Shown: positions 44,531-56,042, counted from the stretch's first letter. The stretch is 64,000 nt of DNA from Rugalucina vietnamica (GCA_964017185.1 OZ024873.1:50454760-50518759); one strand, 5' to 3'. Notes: generated from the letters alone by a model not told the origin. Program-made: numbers and translations.

Positions 44531-45235
44531 CGGTAAAGTTAGCAAACTGGCAGAATGAGCAGAATGAAATGGTAAAGTTTGCAAACTGGCGGAATGAGCA
44601 GAATGAAATGATAAAGTTAGCAAACTGGCAGAATGAGCAGAATGAAATGGTAAAGTCAGCAAACTGGCAGAATGAGCAGAATGAAATGGTAAAGTCAGCA
44701 AACTGGCAGAATGAGCAGAATGAAATGGTAAAGTCAGCAAACTGGCAGAATGAGCAGAATGAAATGGTAAAGTCAGCAAACTGGCAGAATGAGCAGAATG
44801 AAAAATGTATTTTTCGATTTTCCTATTCTGCCTATTCTTCTTATTCTGCTGGCAGAATGAAATGGTTAAGTAAGCAAACTGGCAGAATGAGCAGAATGAG
44901 AATGTCTTTTCCGATTTTCCCAGCCTGCCCATGCTGCCCATTCTACTGGCAGAATGCAATGGTAAGGTTAGCAAATTGGCAGAATTAGCAGAATGACAAA
45001 CGTCTTTTTCGATTTTCCCAATCGGCCCATTCTGCTGGCAGAATGAAATGGTAAGGTTAGCAAGCTGGCAGAATGAGCAGAATGAATTTTTTTTTTTCGA
45101 TTTTCCCATTCTGCTCATTCTGCTAGTTTGCTATCTTTTCCATTAGTTGCTATCTTTTTCATTCTGCTCATTCTGCTAGTTTACTATCTTTTCCATTACA
45201 TTCTGTCAGCAGAATGAGCAGAATGGGCAGAAAAA
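44531..45235. repeat. 39 bp minisatellite with inverted parts
   Basis: Seven nearly perfect 39 bp units (AAAGTCAGCAAACTGGCAGA, ATGAGCAGAATGAAATGGT) occupy about 44531-44800. Looser copies, and CATTCTGCTCATTCTGCTAG in the opposite orientation, follow to 45235. Long ORFs on both strands are by-products: 39 is divisible by three, so the frame is kept. Confidence 0.9.
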
Positions 45236-45290
45236 ACACCAGTTGAACCCCGGTGGGCCAAGCAACAGACAAAAAGCTCCGACCGCATTC

Positions 45291-45623
45291 GTTCTAATTA
45301 GCACACAGTGCGCTGAACTTTTCAAAATCACTTAAAGTTAAGGTAACAAAATATCGTTCTAATTAGCGCACACTACCAACGAAAACAACATATCAAAATG
45401 CTAAAATAACCATGTCAAATCTATTAATTGTGATGTCATTTACGTGTCCTAATTGTTGCAAAGTAGTTTTTGATTATTCACGTTTACGTTTTAACTTAAT
45501 ACGTCTAATTTTGTATTAATGTAAAAGATTGGTGCAAAATAACAATATACTATTCGTGCAGTGTGCGCTTATGCACATGCTTTTCAGAAATGGTTGGGGT
45601 GTGCGCTTATTGGAGCATGTGCG
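45291..45623. mobile_element. Family H MITE, copy 2
   Basis: From TTCGTTCTAATTAGCACACA to TGCGCTTATTGGAGCATGTG, collinear with 27825-28135. It abuts the 3' end of the Penelope-like fragment. Confidence 0.65.
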
Positions 45624-45648
45624 GTAGCTTTATGTTGGGGCCATCATA

Positions 45649-46585
45649 CGAGGATGATCCAATAATGATTGAGACTTTTTGAATTATTCCTAAGTAAATA
45701 AACTTGGCTTATTATGAATATCTTGTTAACATTGCTCAATGTAATGTGCACACGATACACTGATTAAAATCCACATGTAGACAACTACCTTCTGTTGCTT
45801 AGCAACATGAGAATGTTAGTCCTTGGCCACGTGGTACTTATGCATATAAAATGGGTTGCCATGGCAACTGGTGATAAAAATTGCAATCATGGCACACAAT
45901 TATTTATAGCATTCATAAATAGCTTTATGCTCTGCAAATATCACTAACATACAGCTCATAATTCAAGTAGGCTGAGCATTTTTGCGAGAAAAGTTGGGTT
46001 TTAGTTGCGAAAAAAATTCAGTGGTTTTGGGGGTAGGGGTGAGAAATACCTTATAACTTGAGTACACATGACACAATTAATTGTTTTAAACCTTGATATG
46101 ATCAATTATGGGGTAAATATATCAAATGAATTTCAAAAGGAATACCTGTCCCTTTCGTTTTATGTTGCCTAGCAACAATAGAATTTGGAAAATGCTATAA
46201 GCCAGAATTCATAGAGGAAAATGGTTGCTAGGCAACCACCTCTCGATCACTAGCGCAAGACTCGAATCGACGAAGCAAAATATTTCAGAGATGAATTTCA
46301 ACACAGACAATACTCAATTTTTATAAGATTCTGCATTTAAAATTTGTGACATAGCTAGATTTATATAGATTATGTTTGTTCAAAGGGCAGATGGTGGCCA
46401 TTGGTACTGCACGAGTAGTTCTTAAATAACCATAGCAACCAAAGTTGTTCACCAAATTTGATAAAACATGCTACGTAGAGAGATTAAATGTGTATCTAGT
46501 AAACGAAAGTAGTCAACTTGAGCCAGTCAAAAGGTTTTATAAAACAAGAGAAAAGTCTCAATCCGTGATTATTGGATCATCCTCG
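45649..46585. mobile_element. Mariner-type MITE inserted in a Penelope-like element
   Basis: CGAGGATGATCCAATAATGA at the left is mirrored by ATTATTGGATCATCCTCG at the right, with AGACTTTT / AAAAGTCT inside; TA borders each end (45647-45648, 46586-46587), the mariner target duplication. No transposase ORF. The interior has several TTGCTAGGCAACC / GTTGCCATGGCAAC palindromes. Confidence 0.8.
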
Positions 46586-47410
46586 TAGAGTGTGACGCCC
46601 GACCCACCGGCGTGCAATTTAAGAAGGCAGCATAGATATCAACCGTGACTGGGTTAAAAACTAAGCATGCAGACTGTCGCATAACATTTATGTTATATCC
46701 TATACGTCTGTAACGCGTAATGATTTTTCTGAATTGAAAAGAAAAATCATTCCTTCCTATAAGTTTCTTAAATTTGTAAACCAAAACACCATAAAATTCT
46801 GGTTCCGAAAGGCCCTCGCGTAAAAGGGTCTTTATCCCAACATTAAATTTGGAAATGAATTTATAGTGTCTGCGATAAAATTAAGAAAAGGTTTTTGAAG
46901 TTTATGATACCGATAGCCCTGCTGAAGAAGTTTGGCTGTTAAACATTTATTTCGTGCATTGCAGACTCTAGCAAACCTAATAAGTTGCGAAATGTATACG
47001 CCATAAGAAGCACGGCGAGGAACGTCACCGTTCAAAAACGGAAAGTTTACTATATCAAAGTCAAAGTCATCGCGTTTATCATAAATTTTATAAGAAACGA
47101 ATCCATTTGCAATAGAAAGATGTAAGTCTAAAAATGGAGCTTCGGTATCTGTGTTGTTTGCTTTATTCAACTGTAATTCAGGGGGATAAATTTGTTTGAC
47201 CATGCCTTCAAAATAAGGATTGTCAATGTTCAAAATGTCATCGAGGTACCTAGAAGTCGAATTAAATGCCTCGATAACATCAGCTTGATGGTTATGGTTT
47301 AGGGAATCCATGAAGTCTTTTTCGTAGCAGTATAAAAATATATCATCTACGAGAGGGGCGCAATTAGTACCCATCGGATTTCCAACAATTTGTCCACCGA
47401 AAAAATGTTT
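46586..47410 (-). mobile_element. Penelope-like element fragment (reverse transcriptase)
   Basis: The minus strand at 46832-47374 codes MGTNCAPLVDDIFLYCYEKD onward, then STSRYLDDIL (the catalytic YLDD-type box of reverse transcriptases), FLDLHLSI, IYDKRDDFDF and YGVYISQLIRFARVC. This is the pattern I know from Penelope-like retroelements of aquatic invertebrates. Minus-strand text at 46569-46784 (GYNINVMRQSACLVFNP, NCTPVGRASHS) fits the C-terminal part of the same family. The fragment is truncated and broken in reading frame. The mariner-type MITE interrupts its last codons: family-like 3' sequence continues beyond the MITE at 45640-45646. No GIY-YIG endonuclease was recognised. Confidence 0.7.
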
Positions 47411-47744
47411 TCAAGTTGAAATAAATTGCAAATGAAATATATGAGCGTGAAAATTTGACAGAGAATTTTTTTCGACGAGTTTTTGGTTTTAAGCTGTCTG
47501 TGAGCGCTCTAGAAAACGATGATGAATATCGCAAACACACCTTTTCTAATTTGCAGAATTTTCTTTCAATGGTAGCAAATTTTGTAATAGTCCGTATTAT
47601 CAACTTACTCAGCTCGTTCACAGTCTCTTGCATTAGATTTCTGATTAGTTCAAGCATCAGTTCCATGACTTCACCTTGACCGACTGATGTATACGAATTC
47701 TTTATAAAACTAAAGTAATCTCTCAGCAGCAAAAAGTCGCAAAA

Positions 47745-48030
47745 TTTGCTATTGCCAAACGTCTGGTAATAGCGCATTCACCGAAAATTGGCTATTGACA
47801 GACGTCTGGCAATAGCACATTCGCCGAAAATTTTTTACTGACAGACGTTTAGTAATAGCATATTCACCGAAAATTTGCTATTGCCAGACGTCTGGTAATA
47901 GCACATTCACCGAAAATTTGTTATTGACAGACGTCTGGTAATAGCACATTCACCGAAAATTTGCTGTTGACAGACGTCTGGTAATAGCACATTCGCCAAA
48001 AATTTGCTATTGACAGACGTCTGGCAATAG
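47745..48030. repeat. 43 bp minisatellite with AGACGTCT palindrome
   Basis: About 6.5 units of TTGCTATTGACAGACGTCTG, then GTAATAGCACATTCACCGAA. Each unit contains the palindrome CAGACGTCTG and the pair CTATTG/CAATAG. Confidence 0.9.
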
Positions 48031-48477
48031 ACTCTTCCATAATTCAATCAGAATGCATACGCGTTTATTTTACTTCGTGAATCCAAGGGCACTACCAGAG
48101 AATTTCAAGTTATACGCACCAAGGGTAAACAAAAGCTAAATTTGTATCTTAAATGACAAAAACGCCATAACTTTAGCTACTTTTAACTTTTTACATTACG
48201 CACATGCGTACTGTGCGTATAGGGCTTTAAAACATGTATATGGCCTGTTAGTTACGTTCCTCGTTATGTATCAAATAGATCTTAATAGTGCCATAATTCA
48301 GCTTGTAAAATATTTATATCTAAACAAAATATAAAGACACGGTTAATCCTAAATGTAATATCATCTTCAAACACACCAATAAATTATAAAACTATATAAC
48401 GAGTAGGTGAGCACCGTGCTAGTTGAGAAATTTAGCTGATACATGTACAGGCGAAAACGGGCCTGCTTTACTTTCAT
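48031..48477. other. No feature seen
   Basis: AT-rich unique DNA without coding pattern. Confidence 0.5.
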
Positions 48478-48650
48478 TTGAACCGCATTATTGGAAAACC
48501 AACGATCTGCATATACGCCTTTGTTTTCGCTGCACGGATGGTACAATTCCTCTACTAAAATCCAAAATGTCCAGTCTCTAGCCGTCTGCTAAGTTTGTAT
48601 CGGACCTGGTCGGAAACACACAACGTTGGTTTTCTCGTATCGCGGCTCAT
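48478..48650. mobile_element. Family G MITE
   Basis: AACCGCATTATTGGAAAACC at the left is mirrored by TTGGTTTTCTCGTATCGCGG at the right. One arm of the central GATCAGC palindrome is deleted. Confidence 0.7.
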
Positions 48651-48739
48651 TTAGAGAATGATAAAAAAAACGAGGACTCGCAGATACAATAAACTGCCTA
48701 GAGAAGGAGTTCCCCGTGTCCCAAACAACTTATTGAAAT

Positions 48740-48810
48740 CCGGAGCAAAAGAAAACAGCAGTTGAACCCCGATGGGCCAAGCAACAGACAAGAAGCTCCG
48801 CCCCCCCCCC
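48740..48810. repeat. Short dispersed segment next to family G
   Basis: CAGTTGAACCCCGATGGGCC and AAGCAACAGACAAGAAGCTC recur at 45233-45280, also just beyond a family G copy. Followed by a run of C residues. Confidence 0.7.
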
Positions 48811-49323
48811 CCCAACCATGTAAAGCGAATAGCTATAAATTATTTACCGTTATTTATCTGTTCGTGCGTATCAATATCATTACACCAACTGTAGTAAAGT
48901 ATTAAAAAGTATTTAAAAAATATTTGACGTTATTTACATGTTCGTGTGAAAATTGTAGTAGCCTTATTAACTACGTCTTGAATCAACTGTTACAGTAGTA
49001 AAGTATTCGTGAGAAATCTCATAATTCTTGTGATTGCATGCTACAAGTGTCTTTCGCAATTGACCTAGTTGGGCCTCTATTACACGGAGGCAAGAACTTA
49101 AACAATCACATAGAATTAGCGCTCGAGTGCTTTATTGAAAAGTGTGGTCACGATATCAACAACTAAGACAGCTGAAATGAGCTCAGAAAACAAGAAATCA
49201 AGAGTTATCGTTATTTGGTAGGTGCGTCGTTTGTATGAGGTTATATACATGTAGACTACATATATTGTGATAAAATCATATGACAAGACATTTGCATATT
49301 TCAGTGATAGAAGAAAAGAGAAT
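48811..49323. other. No feature seen
   Basis: AT-rich DNA. TATTTACCGTTATTTATCTG-like text is loosely repeated near 48838-48945. Confidence 0.45.
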
Positions 49324-49587
49324 CATCAGAATAGCATGCCCGTGTTATATATACCCTCTTATACCCCACTTTTATATAGCAAAACTGGGGCATGCAGGGG
49401 TATACCGATTTTTCTTATTTTTGCTTAAAATATAGATTGTAGGTACTCGTGAGGTTCTAACGTGTACCCACAATCTATGTTTTGAGCAAAAATAAGAAAA
49501 CTGTAAAACAAGAAATTCTAATGAAATTTTAGATATTTTACAACAAAAGCAATTTCTGTATGATTGCATGGGCATGTTTTCGTTATG
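49324..49587. mobile_element. Foldback MITE (family F)
   Basis: Ends CATCAGAATAGCATGCCCGT and GGGCATGTTTTCGTTATG. The GC-rich core is reduced to ACTCGTGAGGTTCTAACGTG. Confidence 0.75.
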
Positions 49588-49851
49588 AAATTGGAAAATG
49601 AATCGAACGAGCTGGCTATGTTCTTGGGATATCAGAAATATAGGAGTCGGAGCTTTATTGTATGTTGATCGGTCCGTCGGTGTTCAACTATTCTCTTCTT
49701 TTTCTCCAGATTTTCAATGGTATTGTTTGGCTTTCAGGGATCTCCAGCTGCTGGGATGCATTTTGTAACTGTGAGTCCTTGTTTTTTTTTTTATTCATCA
49801 TGGCATTTTTTTAAAAAATTATTCGTCTGTCCGTGATGCTTCTTTGACAAG

Positions 49852-50160
49852 GTAGAGATTCACAACGATGACTGTACAACTAAGTACATGTAAATAGTGT
49901 GAGTCACTGCCGAAGCTGAGGGTGAGGTTAGGCACCTGCAAAATCGATTTAAGGCCCCAAGTCATTTTATATTTACTGACCGTTCCAAGGCAGTACTTCT
50001 GTTGGCCGACTATTTGGAAATAACTGCTCATTCGGATTACGATATGTTCTTTTTGTGATAGTGTCTAATTGTAAATATAGTTTTCTCCATCCCCGTTATA
50101 TGAGTGGGAATAGCTTTCTGATTTTCGCCATTTCCTTATCACTGTTTACTTTTACCTCCA
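49852..50160 (+). repeat. Dispersed repeat R1, copy
   Basis: Starts TAGAGATTCACAACGA, then GAAGCTGAGGGTGAGGTTAG, CTGACCGTTCCAAGGCAGTA and CTGCTCATTCGGATTACGAT. It shows that R1 begins at the same TAGAGATTCAC found at 1783. Confidence 0.7.
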
Positions 50161-50255
50161 TTTAGTACAATTTAGTTTAAGAAAAAACTCATAAAATCAT
50201 GTATATTTTCGTTGTTACCAGTCGAGGAAAGAAAGAGGCGGCTATTCTGATTGAT

Positions 50256-50340
50256 TGTTTATTTTCGTGTGCAATAATGATTCTGTCTCCTGGCTGGTGA
50301 TTTTCGTGTGCAATAATGATTCTGTCCCCTGGCTGGTGGG
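50256..50340. repeat. 41 bp tandem doubling
   Basis: TTTTCGTGTGCAATAATGAT and TCTGTCTCCTGGCTGGTG occur twice in direct succession with one change. Confidence 0.9.
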
Positions 50341-50589
50341 TGATAGGCTACGTTGTATATTATATGCGATACTTCATGGAGTCTCTGTAATCATATCAAA
50401 ATATATGTATGTGACTTCTTGGTCGTGTTATAAAAGCATAGTTTTTGGCATGTTACTTTGTGGTAAGCAGTATTGTTTCGCCATCAGCACCTCGTCAATC
50501 TCTCATAGAACAGGATTTAATCTTATCTCAAAGCTTAACAAAATGAGACAAATAATATGACGATAGACAGTTATTATATTTATGGTTAA

Positions 50590-50690
50590 AATAGCATATA
50601 ATGAGCCGTTTGAAACATTCAAAGCGAAAATGTGGGACATATTGTACAATTTCGGGCTTAGAAATGAACCTTCATAATGGATTGGTCTAA
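50590..50690 (+). repeat. Dispersed repeat V, copy 2
   Basis: ACATATTGTACAATTTCGGG and ATGAACCTTCATAATGGATT are related to 43612-43700. Confidence 0.45.
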
Positions 50691-50781
50691 AAAGGAAAGG
50701 CACTCATGAACAAAATACTGTACCGGCCTTGTATTAGGAATGCCATGGGTTCTTTAACTCCCAACAAGCCGCACGTTAGAG

Positions 50782-51167
50782 CATTTATTGCGAAAACTGG
50801 TCCATGCAATATACTGGCAGAGATTTTTTTTGTCAGACTTTTTTTTTTTCAGATGAAAAAAATAAAGAAATAAGAATGAACATTTCATTGGAAAAAAATG
50901 ACATTTTTTAATATATTTGCTCAAAACATTGATATTTTGTACACGTTAGAACCATATCAACGAGTACCCAAAATCTATGTTTTGTATTTTTTGCTCAACA
51001 TTGATTTTTGGTACACGTTAGAACCGTTCTTACGAGTACCCAAAATCTATGTTTTGTATCAAAAATAAGAAAACTAGGTATACCCCTGCAAACCCCAGTT
51101 TTGCTATACTGTATAAAAGTGGGGTGCTACAAGTGGCTATACATTTCGCGGACATGTTTTCCTAATG
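50782..51167. mobile_element. Foldback MITE (family F) with doubled core
   Basis: Ends ATTGCGAAAACTGGTCCATG and CGCGGACATGTTTTCCTAAT. Two successive palindrome cores are present (TTGATATTTTGTACACG and TTGATTTTTGGTACACG, each with its mirrored arm). Confidence 0.75.
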
Positions 51168-51469
51168 ATTGTGGTTAAGATAAATGACGAACTTCAGTGC
51201 ATATACCCACTTTAAGATTTAAAATGATACGATAATCATGCAATGAATTGCGGGTTTCAAAAACTAAAGGTACATGTAAAAACGGAACTGTTGCATCTGG
51301 CTAATTGTATGTTTGTAAATATTCTGATTCTGTGTTCAAGTAGACATTATCCGTATCTTGTGCAACGAAATATGAAATGTATTATGTTCCAATGATGAAT
51401 GGTTGTCAGAGTGATGCATGTTTTCAGAAATAGTTTAATAAGGTAAACAAAAAACTAAATATGGCTAGC
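51168..51469. other. No feature seen
   Basis: AT-rich spacer between two foldback elements. Confidence 0.5.
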
Positions 51470-51747
51470 CGTCAGGAAAACATGTCCGTGAAATGTGTAC
51501 CCCCTCAAATCCCAATTTTATATAACAAAACTGGGGTATGCAGGGGTATACCTATTTTTCTTATCTTTGCTCCAAAACATAAATTGTGGGTACTCGTTAG
51601 AACCGCCTCGGCGAGGCGGTTCTAACTTGTACCCACAATCTATGTTTTGAGCATAATAAGAAAAATAACAAACATTTTCTACTGAACTTTTTCATTTTTT
51701 ACAACTTTAAAAATCTCTGTATATTGTATGGGCATGTTTTCGTAATG
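51470..51747. mobile_element. Foldback MITE (family F), intact core
   Basis: CGTCAGGAAAACATGTCCGT to TGGGCATGTTTTCGTAATG. The central palindrome TTAGAACCGCCTCGGCGAGG and its mirror are perfect. Confidence 0.88.
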
Positions 51748-51849
51748 CAATGTAGCAATTGAACCACACCTTTCATCGACGAGTCTTCTGTGTCAAACTT
51801 CCAGTCTGTAGTGCGTACGTACTTGCCATACACAACCACTGCCCCTATT

Positions 51850-52118
51850 TGCCCGTACAATATCCAGAGATTTTTAAATTTGTAAAAACTGGAAATTTTC
51901 AGTAGATAAATTTTGATGTTTTTTCTCATTTTTGCTCAAAACATAGATTGTGGGTACATGTTAGAACTGCCTCGGCGAAGCGGTTCTAACGAGTACCCAC
52001 AATCTATGTTTTGGAGTAAAAATAAAAAAAAATAGGTAATACACATGTATACCCCAGTTTTGCTGTATAAAAGTGGGGTTTAATGTGATACATATTACAT
52101 GGACATGTTTTTCTGATG
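51850..52118. mobile_element. Foldback MITE (family F), first end lost
   Basis: AATATCCAGAGATTTTTAAA, core AGAACTGCCTCGGCGAAGCG, end ATGGACATGTTTTTCTGAT. Confidence 0.8.
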
Positions 52119-52347
52119 AAAAGGCTGTGTATTGATCATGGATATTTCATCGGCTAGAATACGAATCGCACATATGACAATAACGCCCCTGTTTGTTAAT
52201 ATAAGGACAAATATTATGTTTTCAATGCTGCGATCTAGCGTGATAAATACTTTGGCACAGGGTAGCTTCATCAAGCCATCTTCGATCCGCATATGGTTAA
52301 AACCTGTCTTTGTCGTCGTATTAAATAACATAATCTGAACAGCAACG

Positions 52348-52500
52348 CGAGAAAACCGGTTTTCAGGATGTCCGACCAGGTCCGACAAAAAAAGCCTGTG
52401 TATCCAGATAAGAAAGCTAGAATCTTTATATGATGGGTATAAGTGGAGGAGGGGTTGTACTTTCCGTGTAGCAAAATCAGCTGTGCAACTGCTGCACAGA
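52348..52500. mobile_element. Family G MITE, partial copy
   Basis: GCGAGAAAACCGGTTTTCAG, GTCCGACCAGGTCCGACAAA and TACTTTCCGTGTAGCAAAAT fit the inverted orientation of family G. The far end is lost. Confidence 0.6.
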
Positions 52501-52524
52501 AAACCGCGATGCATTGAAGATAAC

Positions 52525-52834
52525 CATCAGGAAAACATGTCCGTGACATATATATACACCATTAAACCCCACTTTTATAGCAAGACTAGGGTTTGCAGGG
52601 CTATACCTATTTTTCTTATTTTTGATTCAAAACATAGATTGTGGGTACCCAAGTTCTATGCCCAAAATATAGATTGAGGGTACTCGTAAGAACCGCCTCG
52701 CCGAGGCGGTTCTAACGTGTACCCACATTCTATGCTTTGAGCAAAAGAAAGAAAAGTATCAATTTTTTCTACAGAAATTTTGGTTTTTCATAACTAAAAA
52801 AACTCTGTATATTGCATGCGCAGGTTTTCGTAAT
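52525..52834. mobile_element. Foldback MITE (family F) with extra half core
   Basis: CATCAGGAAAACATGTCCGT to GCGCAGGTTTTCGTAATG. An extra GATTGTGGGTACCC half arm precedes the complete core. Confidence 0.83.
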
Positions 52835-53814
52835 GGTATACAGTGTATAGCTGTCGTTGGGTAATTTCCTTTATTCATTCATGCGACACTTTTTAGAAGA
52901 CGCCAATCTTAATACGATAGAGGCTCCATTCTTAATGTAATGGAGGTTGATCTTTGAGAGAGTCATTATTTTAAAGGCGAAAAATGATTTGATACAACGC
53001 AAGCTCTTTAAAGTTATGAACCTACTACGTGACATTTGTCTTTTATTTGTATTTTTGTGTGAAAAACTCTAAAAATACACGGCTGATGAGACAATGTCAT
53101 GCAATCAAATTATTATAAATGACTTCCATTCTTGTCATCTACACAACTTTACAATTGCGAGATCGTCTCGTGAGCAACTGGCGACAAGTGATCTAATTGT
53201 TTGAGATCTATTATTTGAGACACGTCTCGAAAAATACATATGACCGAGATTTTCAACCAGTAAGTACTTGCCGGTCGGGGAATTGCGGGCTGATAATTTT
53301 TTAGATGTTATTCTTGAAAGCATGCAGTTAATTACGTAAAATTTACAATTCAGCAAGCTTTGATATGTGGTGACATTGTTCGCAAATGTACATGCACAAG
53401 TATCAATAGGTTTTAGCGTGAATCAAGTACTCCATACAGGCGTAAAAAACATTTGTCTACGAAATTAGCTCGCTAAGGGAAGGGAACTAACTCAAAATTC
53501 AATAAGTGTTATGCATGTTTTAACTATCAATCTTGTTTAACTCTTATCACTGTTAAGTCACAGGATTTTCTAAGCAGTCATCTTTCTCCGTTAACGAAGC
53601 CGATATTATATCACAGGAAATAGAAAAATAAGTAAAGATGGAAGTTTTAAGTGCTGTGGGATTAAAACTTAAAACGCAGCATTATAAATTCATTCATAGC
53701 GATTCTGGTTCTATATTTCTCAGCAACATGTTAACTACAAAAGACAGAGTGTGAACCTTACGACTAATAACACTTATTCAAGGCTTTATTCGTGTCAAAA
53801 TAAATCATAGAAAG
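52835..53814. other. No gene seen
   Basis: Unique AT-rich DNA. A minus-strand frame at 53135-53356 has no recognisable domain. Confidence 0.45.
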
Positions 53815-54045
53815 TTAACCCACATTTGACGAATGGATTCTCCATTTATTATCAATTGGATGAGTCCACTTTCATTTTTAGGGGTGTTAGGAGTGATTTT
53901 TATTTTTGATCTCATTTTTCGATGAAATTTCTCCCTGCAAACAAAATAGCCCCAGATGGGACGCCACGTTAGAAGCGGCGTCACATCTGGGGCTATGCTG
54001 TTTGCCTATGTCTCATTAAAGGGGCGTCAGGCTTAAATGAGTTAA
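53815..54045. mobile_element. Family Z MITE, copy 1
   Basis: Ends TTAACCCACATTTGACG and TTAAATGAGTTAA. The centre is a hairpin ATAGCCCCAGATGGGACGCC...GGCGTCACATCTGGGGCTAT. Collinear with 56352-56581 in reverse orientation. Confidence 0.8.
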
Positions 54046-54394
54046 TGGAGATTAGCGAATTAAGGAAGAAGCGGGAAGCATTCCTGACTAACAATTTGTT
54101 CTTGATCGAACGAGCAAAATAGATTACGTTTTTACACCCGAAATTTTACATCACGAATGTTTTATAAACGATATAATTAGATCGTCATTCAAAAACATGC
54201 ATCAAATGTGCTATTAGTATCTTATTATCGTCTGTTAGGGAAGCAACATGATGGCGCCATACGAGTATTTTATCTTACAAATTTCACAATTATCATGTAA
54301 GACTAAAGAAGACATAATGCGGAAATTGCCATATGACACGCACATGCAAATATATATACATATATCCAATACAAAGTGCACACTTGCACACCAT

Positions 54395-54590
54395 TGCACA
54401 GCACTTGATATAGATCTGGCTAACTGTCACTCCGCTCCACTTCGGTACCTCGTTTAACGGAATACCGATGGAAATATTCCATGTGTTAGTTGTCCTCAGA
54501 TACTTAAGTACAACCATATAATTTGTCCCGATGGTGTAGACAATGGTAAACACATGTCGAGAGATGCAGGTCTTGGTTGCTGGTAACTTG
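54395..54590 (-). pseudogene. Possible GPCR TM1/loop-1 fragment
   Basis: Minus-strand frame open across this stretch reads FTIVYTIGTNYMVVLKYLR, then TTNTWNISI. A hydrophobic end, N, then VVLKYLRTTNTWN recalls the end of TM1 and first cytoplasmic loop of rhodopsin-like receptors. The expected TM2 block does not follow. There is no paralogue in the window and no clear acceptor site. It may be a decayed exon or chance. Confidence 0.2.
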
Positions 54591-54939
54591 TAAAAGTATT
54601 GCTAATTCCATTCTCAGGTTTTAGAATGATATTTATGTTCTGATTGTTACAGTTCCTTTTCATTGCTTAATTTGTGCTTCGAATTTTTCCGTCAATATAA
54701 TACCTTTAACACGACAATAGTCTGTCATCGTGTTCAGTCGTGCACATTGAATACATCTTTAATTTTCAATCTGCGAGCTTACTTATCCGGCATCACATAT
54801 ATTTTTTCACAGCAGTTTTTGCCCTTTGTATAACATAGTTAAAATACCATGACCCGATGCTTCGCTCACAAATTATGTATTATTCACCACATTTAATGCC
54901 ACTTACCAACTAGTTTATTCAACCAACCAACAAACAAAC

Positions 54940-54944
54940 CACCT

Positions 54945-55029
<85 letters not shown>

Positions 55030-55215
55030 GCAGCCAGTCAATCAATCAATCAATCAGTCAATCGATTAATTGATTAATTAATCATCAATCAACCTCTCAG
55101 TCAAATGCATATTTTATTGAATATTTCTTCATGATGTCAATCAAATAGTCAATCAAACTATGAACAAATCAATCAATCGATCAAATTGTAAATCAATCAA
55201 TCAATCAATCAAACA
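54940..55215. repeat. (AATC)n microsatellite and degenerate flank
   Basis: About 20 AATC units to 55030, then interrupted AATC/AAAC units. Confidence 0.95.
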
Positions 55216-55616
55216 ATCAAACAAACAATCAATTAAATAATCAAAAAATTGATCAATTATCAATCAACCTCTCAGTCAGTTAAATGCATATTTAATGCAG
55301 TCATTGCTGGCATACAGGTATATTCTGATTCCATGGCGACTATGTTAGTTGTGTGCATTATCTTTGATCAATCACACAAGTCTAATTTTTTAGCTATTAA
55401 AAAGATATGTATTTTTAAATCCATCTGATTTCACATGCTAAAATTGTCGTTTTAATGATTAATTTTCATGGCGTAACACAATTGGAATTGTTGAAACGCG
55501 TCGTCATTTACTATTAATTAATATTTGTTTGTTTGTTGTTTAACGACGCATCAACCCTGATGGGTCATTAGCGTCTATATTAATTAATACTTAAATCCTT
55601 TGGTAGCAATTATAGG

Positions 55617-55761
55617 GATCAACATGGTTTTCAGTGTTCAAACATTCGATGGATCACGAGGAAGGTGTTTGAATACAAGGCCGCAGGCCGCGTGTTCAAA
55701 CACATTCCAAGTGATCCAGCGAATGTTTGAATACTGAAACAAACGATGGTTGATCGCTATT
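55617..55761. mobile_element. 145 bp foldback element
   Basis: GGGATCAACATGGTTTTCAG and GTTCAAACATTCGATGGATC at the left are mirrored imperfectly by GATCCAGCGAATGTTTGAAT and CTGAAACAAACGATGGTTGATC at the right. Central AAGGCCGCAGGCCGCG. Confidence 0.75.
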
Positions 55762-56042
55762 CTTGCATTTTCAGTTTAATCCACTTAAAATCTCATGAAA
55801 ATAACATTAACAAGGTAAAAACTCACCGAAAACCGAGGAGCTTCTTCAACGTCGACCATTTTGTTTCTACAAAACACATGACGTCACGTCGCATTGACCA
55901 ATGACGTCGGCCAAAAGCCATGTTCAAACGGCTCGTGAATTTTATGATTTGAACATGGGTTTTGCTGTTTGAGCACGGCTTTCGACCAATCGAAAACGGC
56001 TTCAAACAGCTTTGCGCATAGATATCTATGCAAGAATAAACA

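Noticed and set aside
44333-45118. ORFs of 261 and 139 residues on opposite strands
   Set aside because: Both translate the 39 bp minisatellite, which keeps any frame open because 39 is a multiple of three.
50255-50560. Plus-strand ORF of 101 residues as a receptor exon
   Set aside because: Its start is made of the 41 bp tandem doubling, and the remainder has no transmembrane pattern shared with the exon pair.
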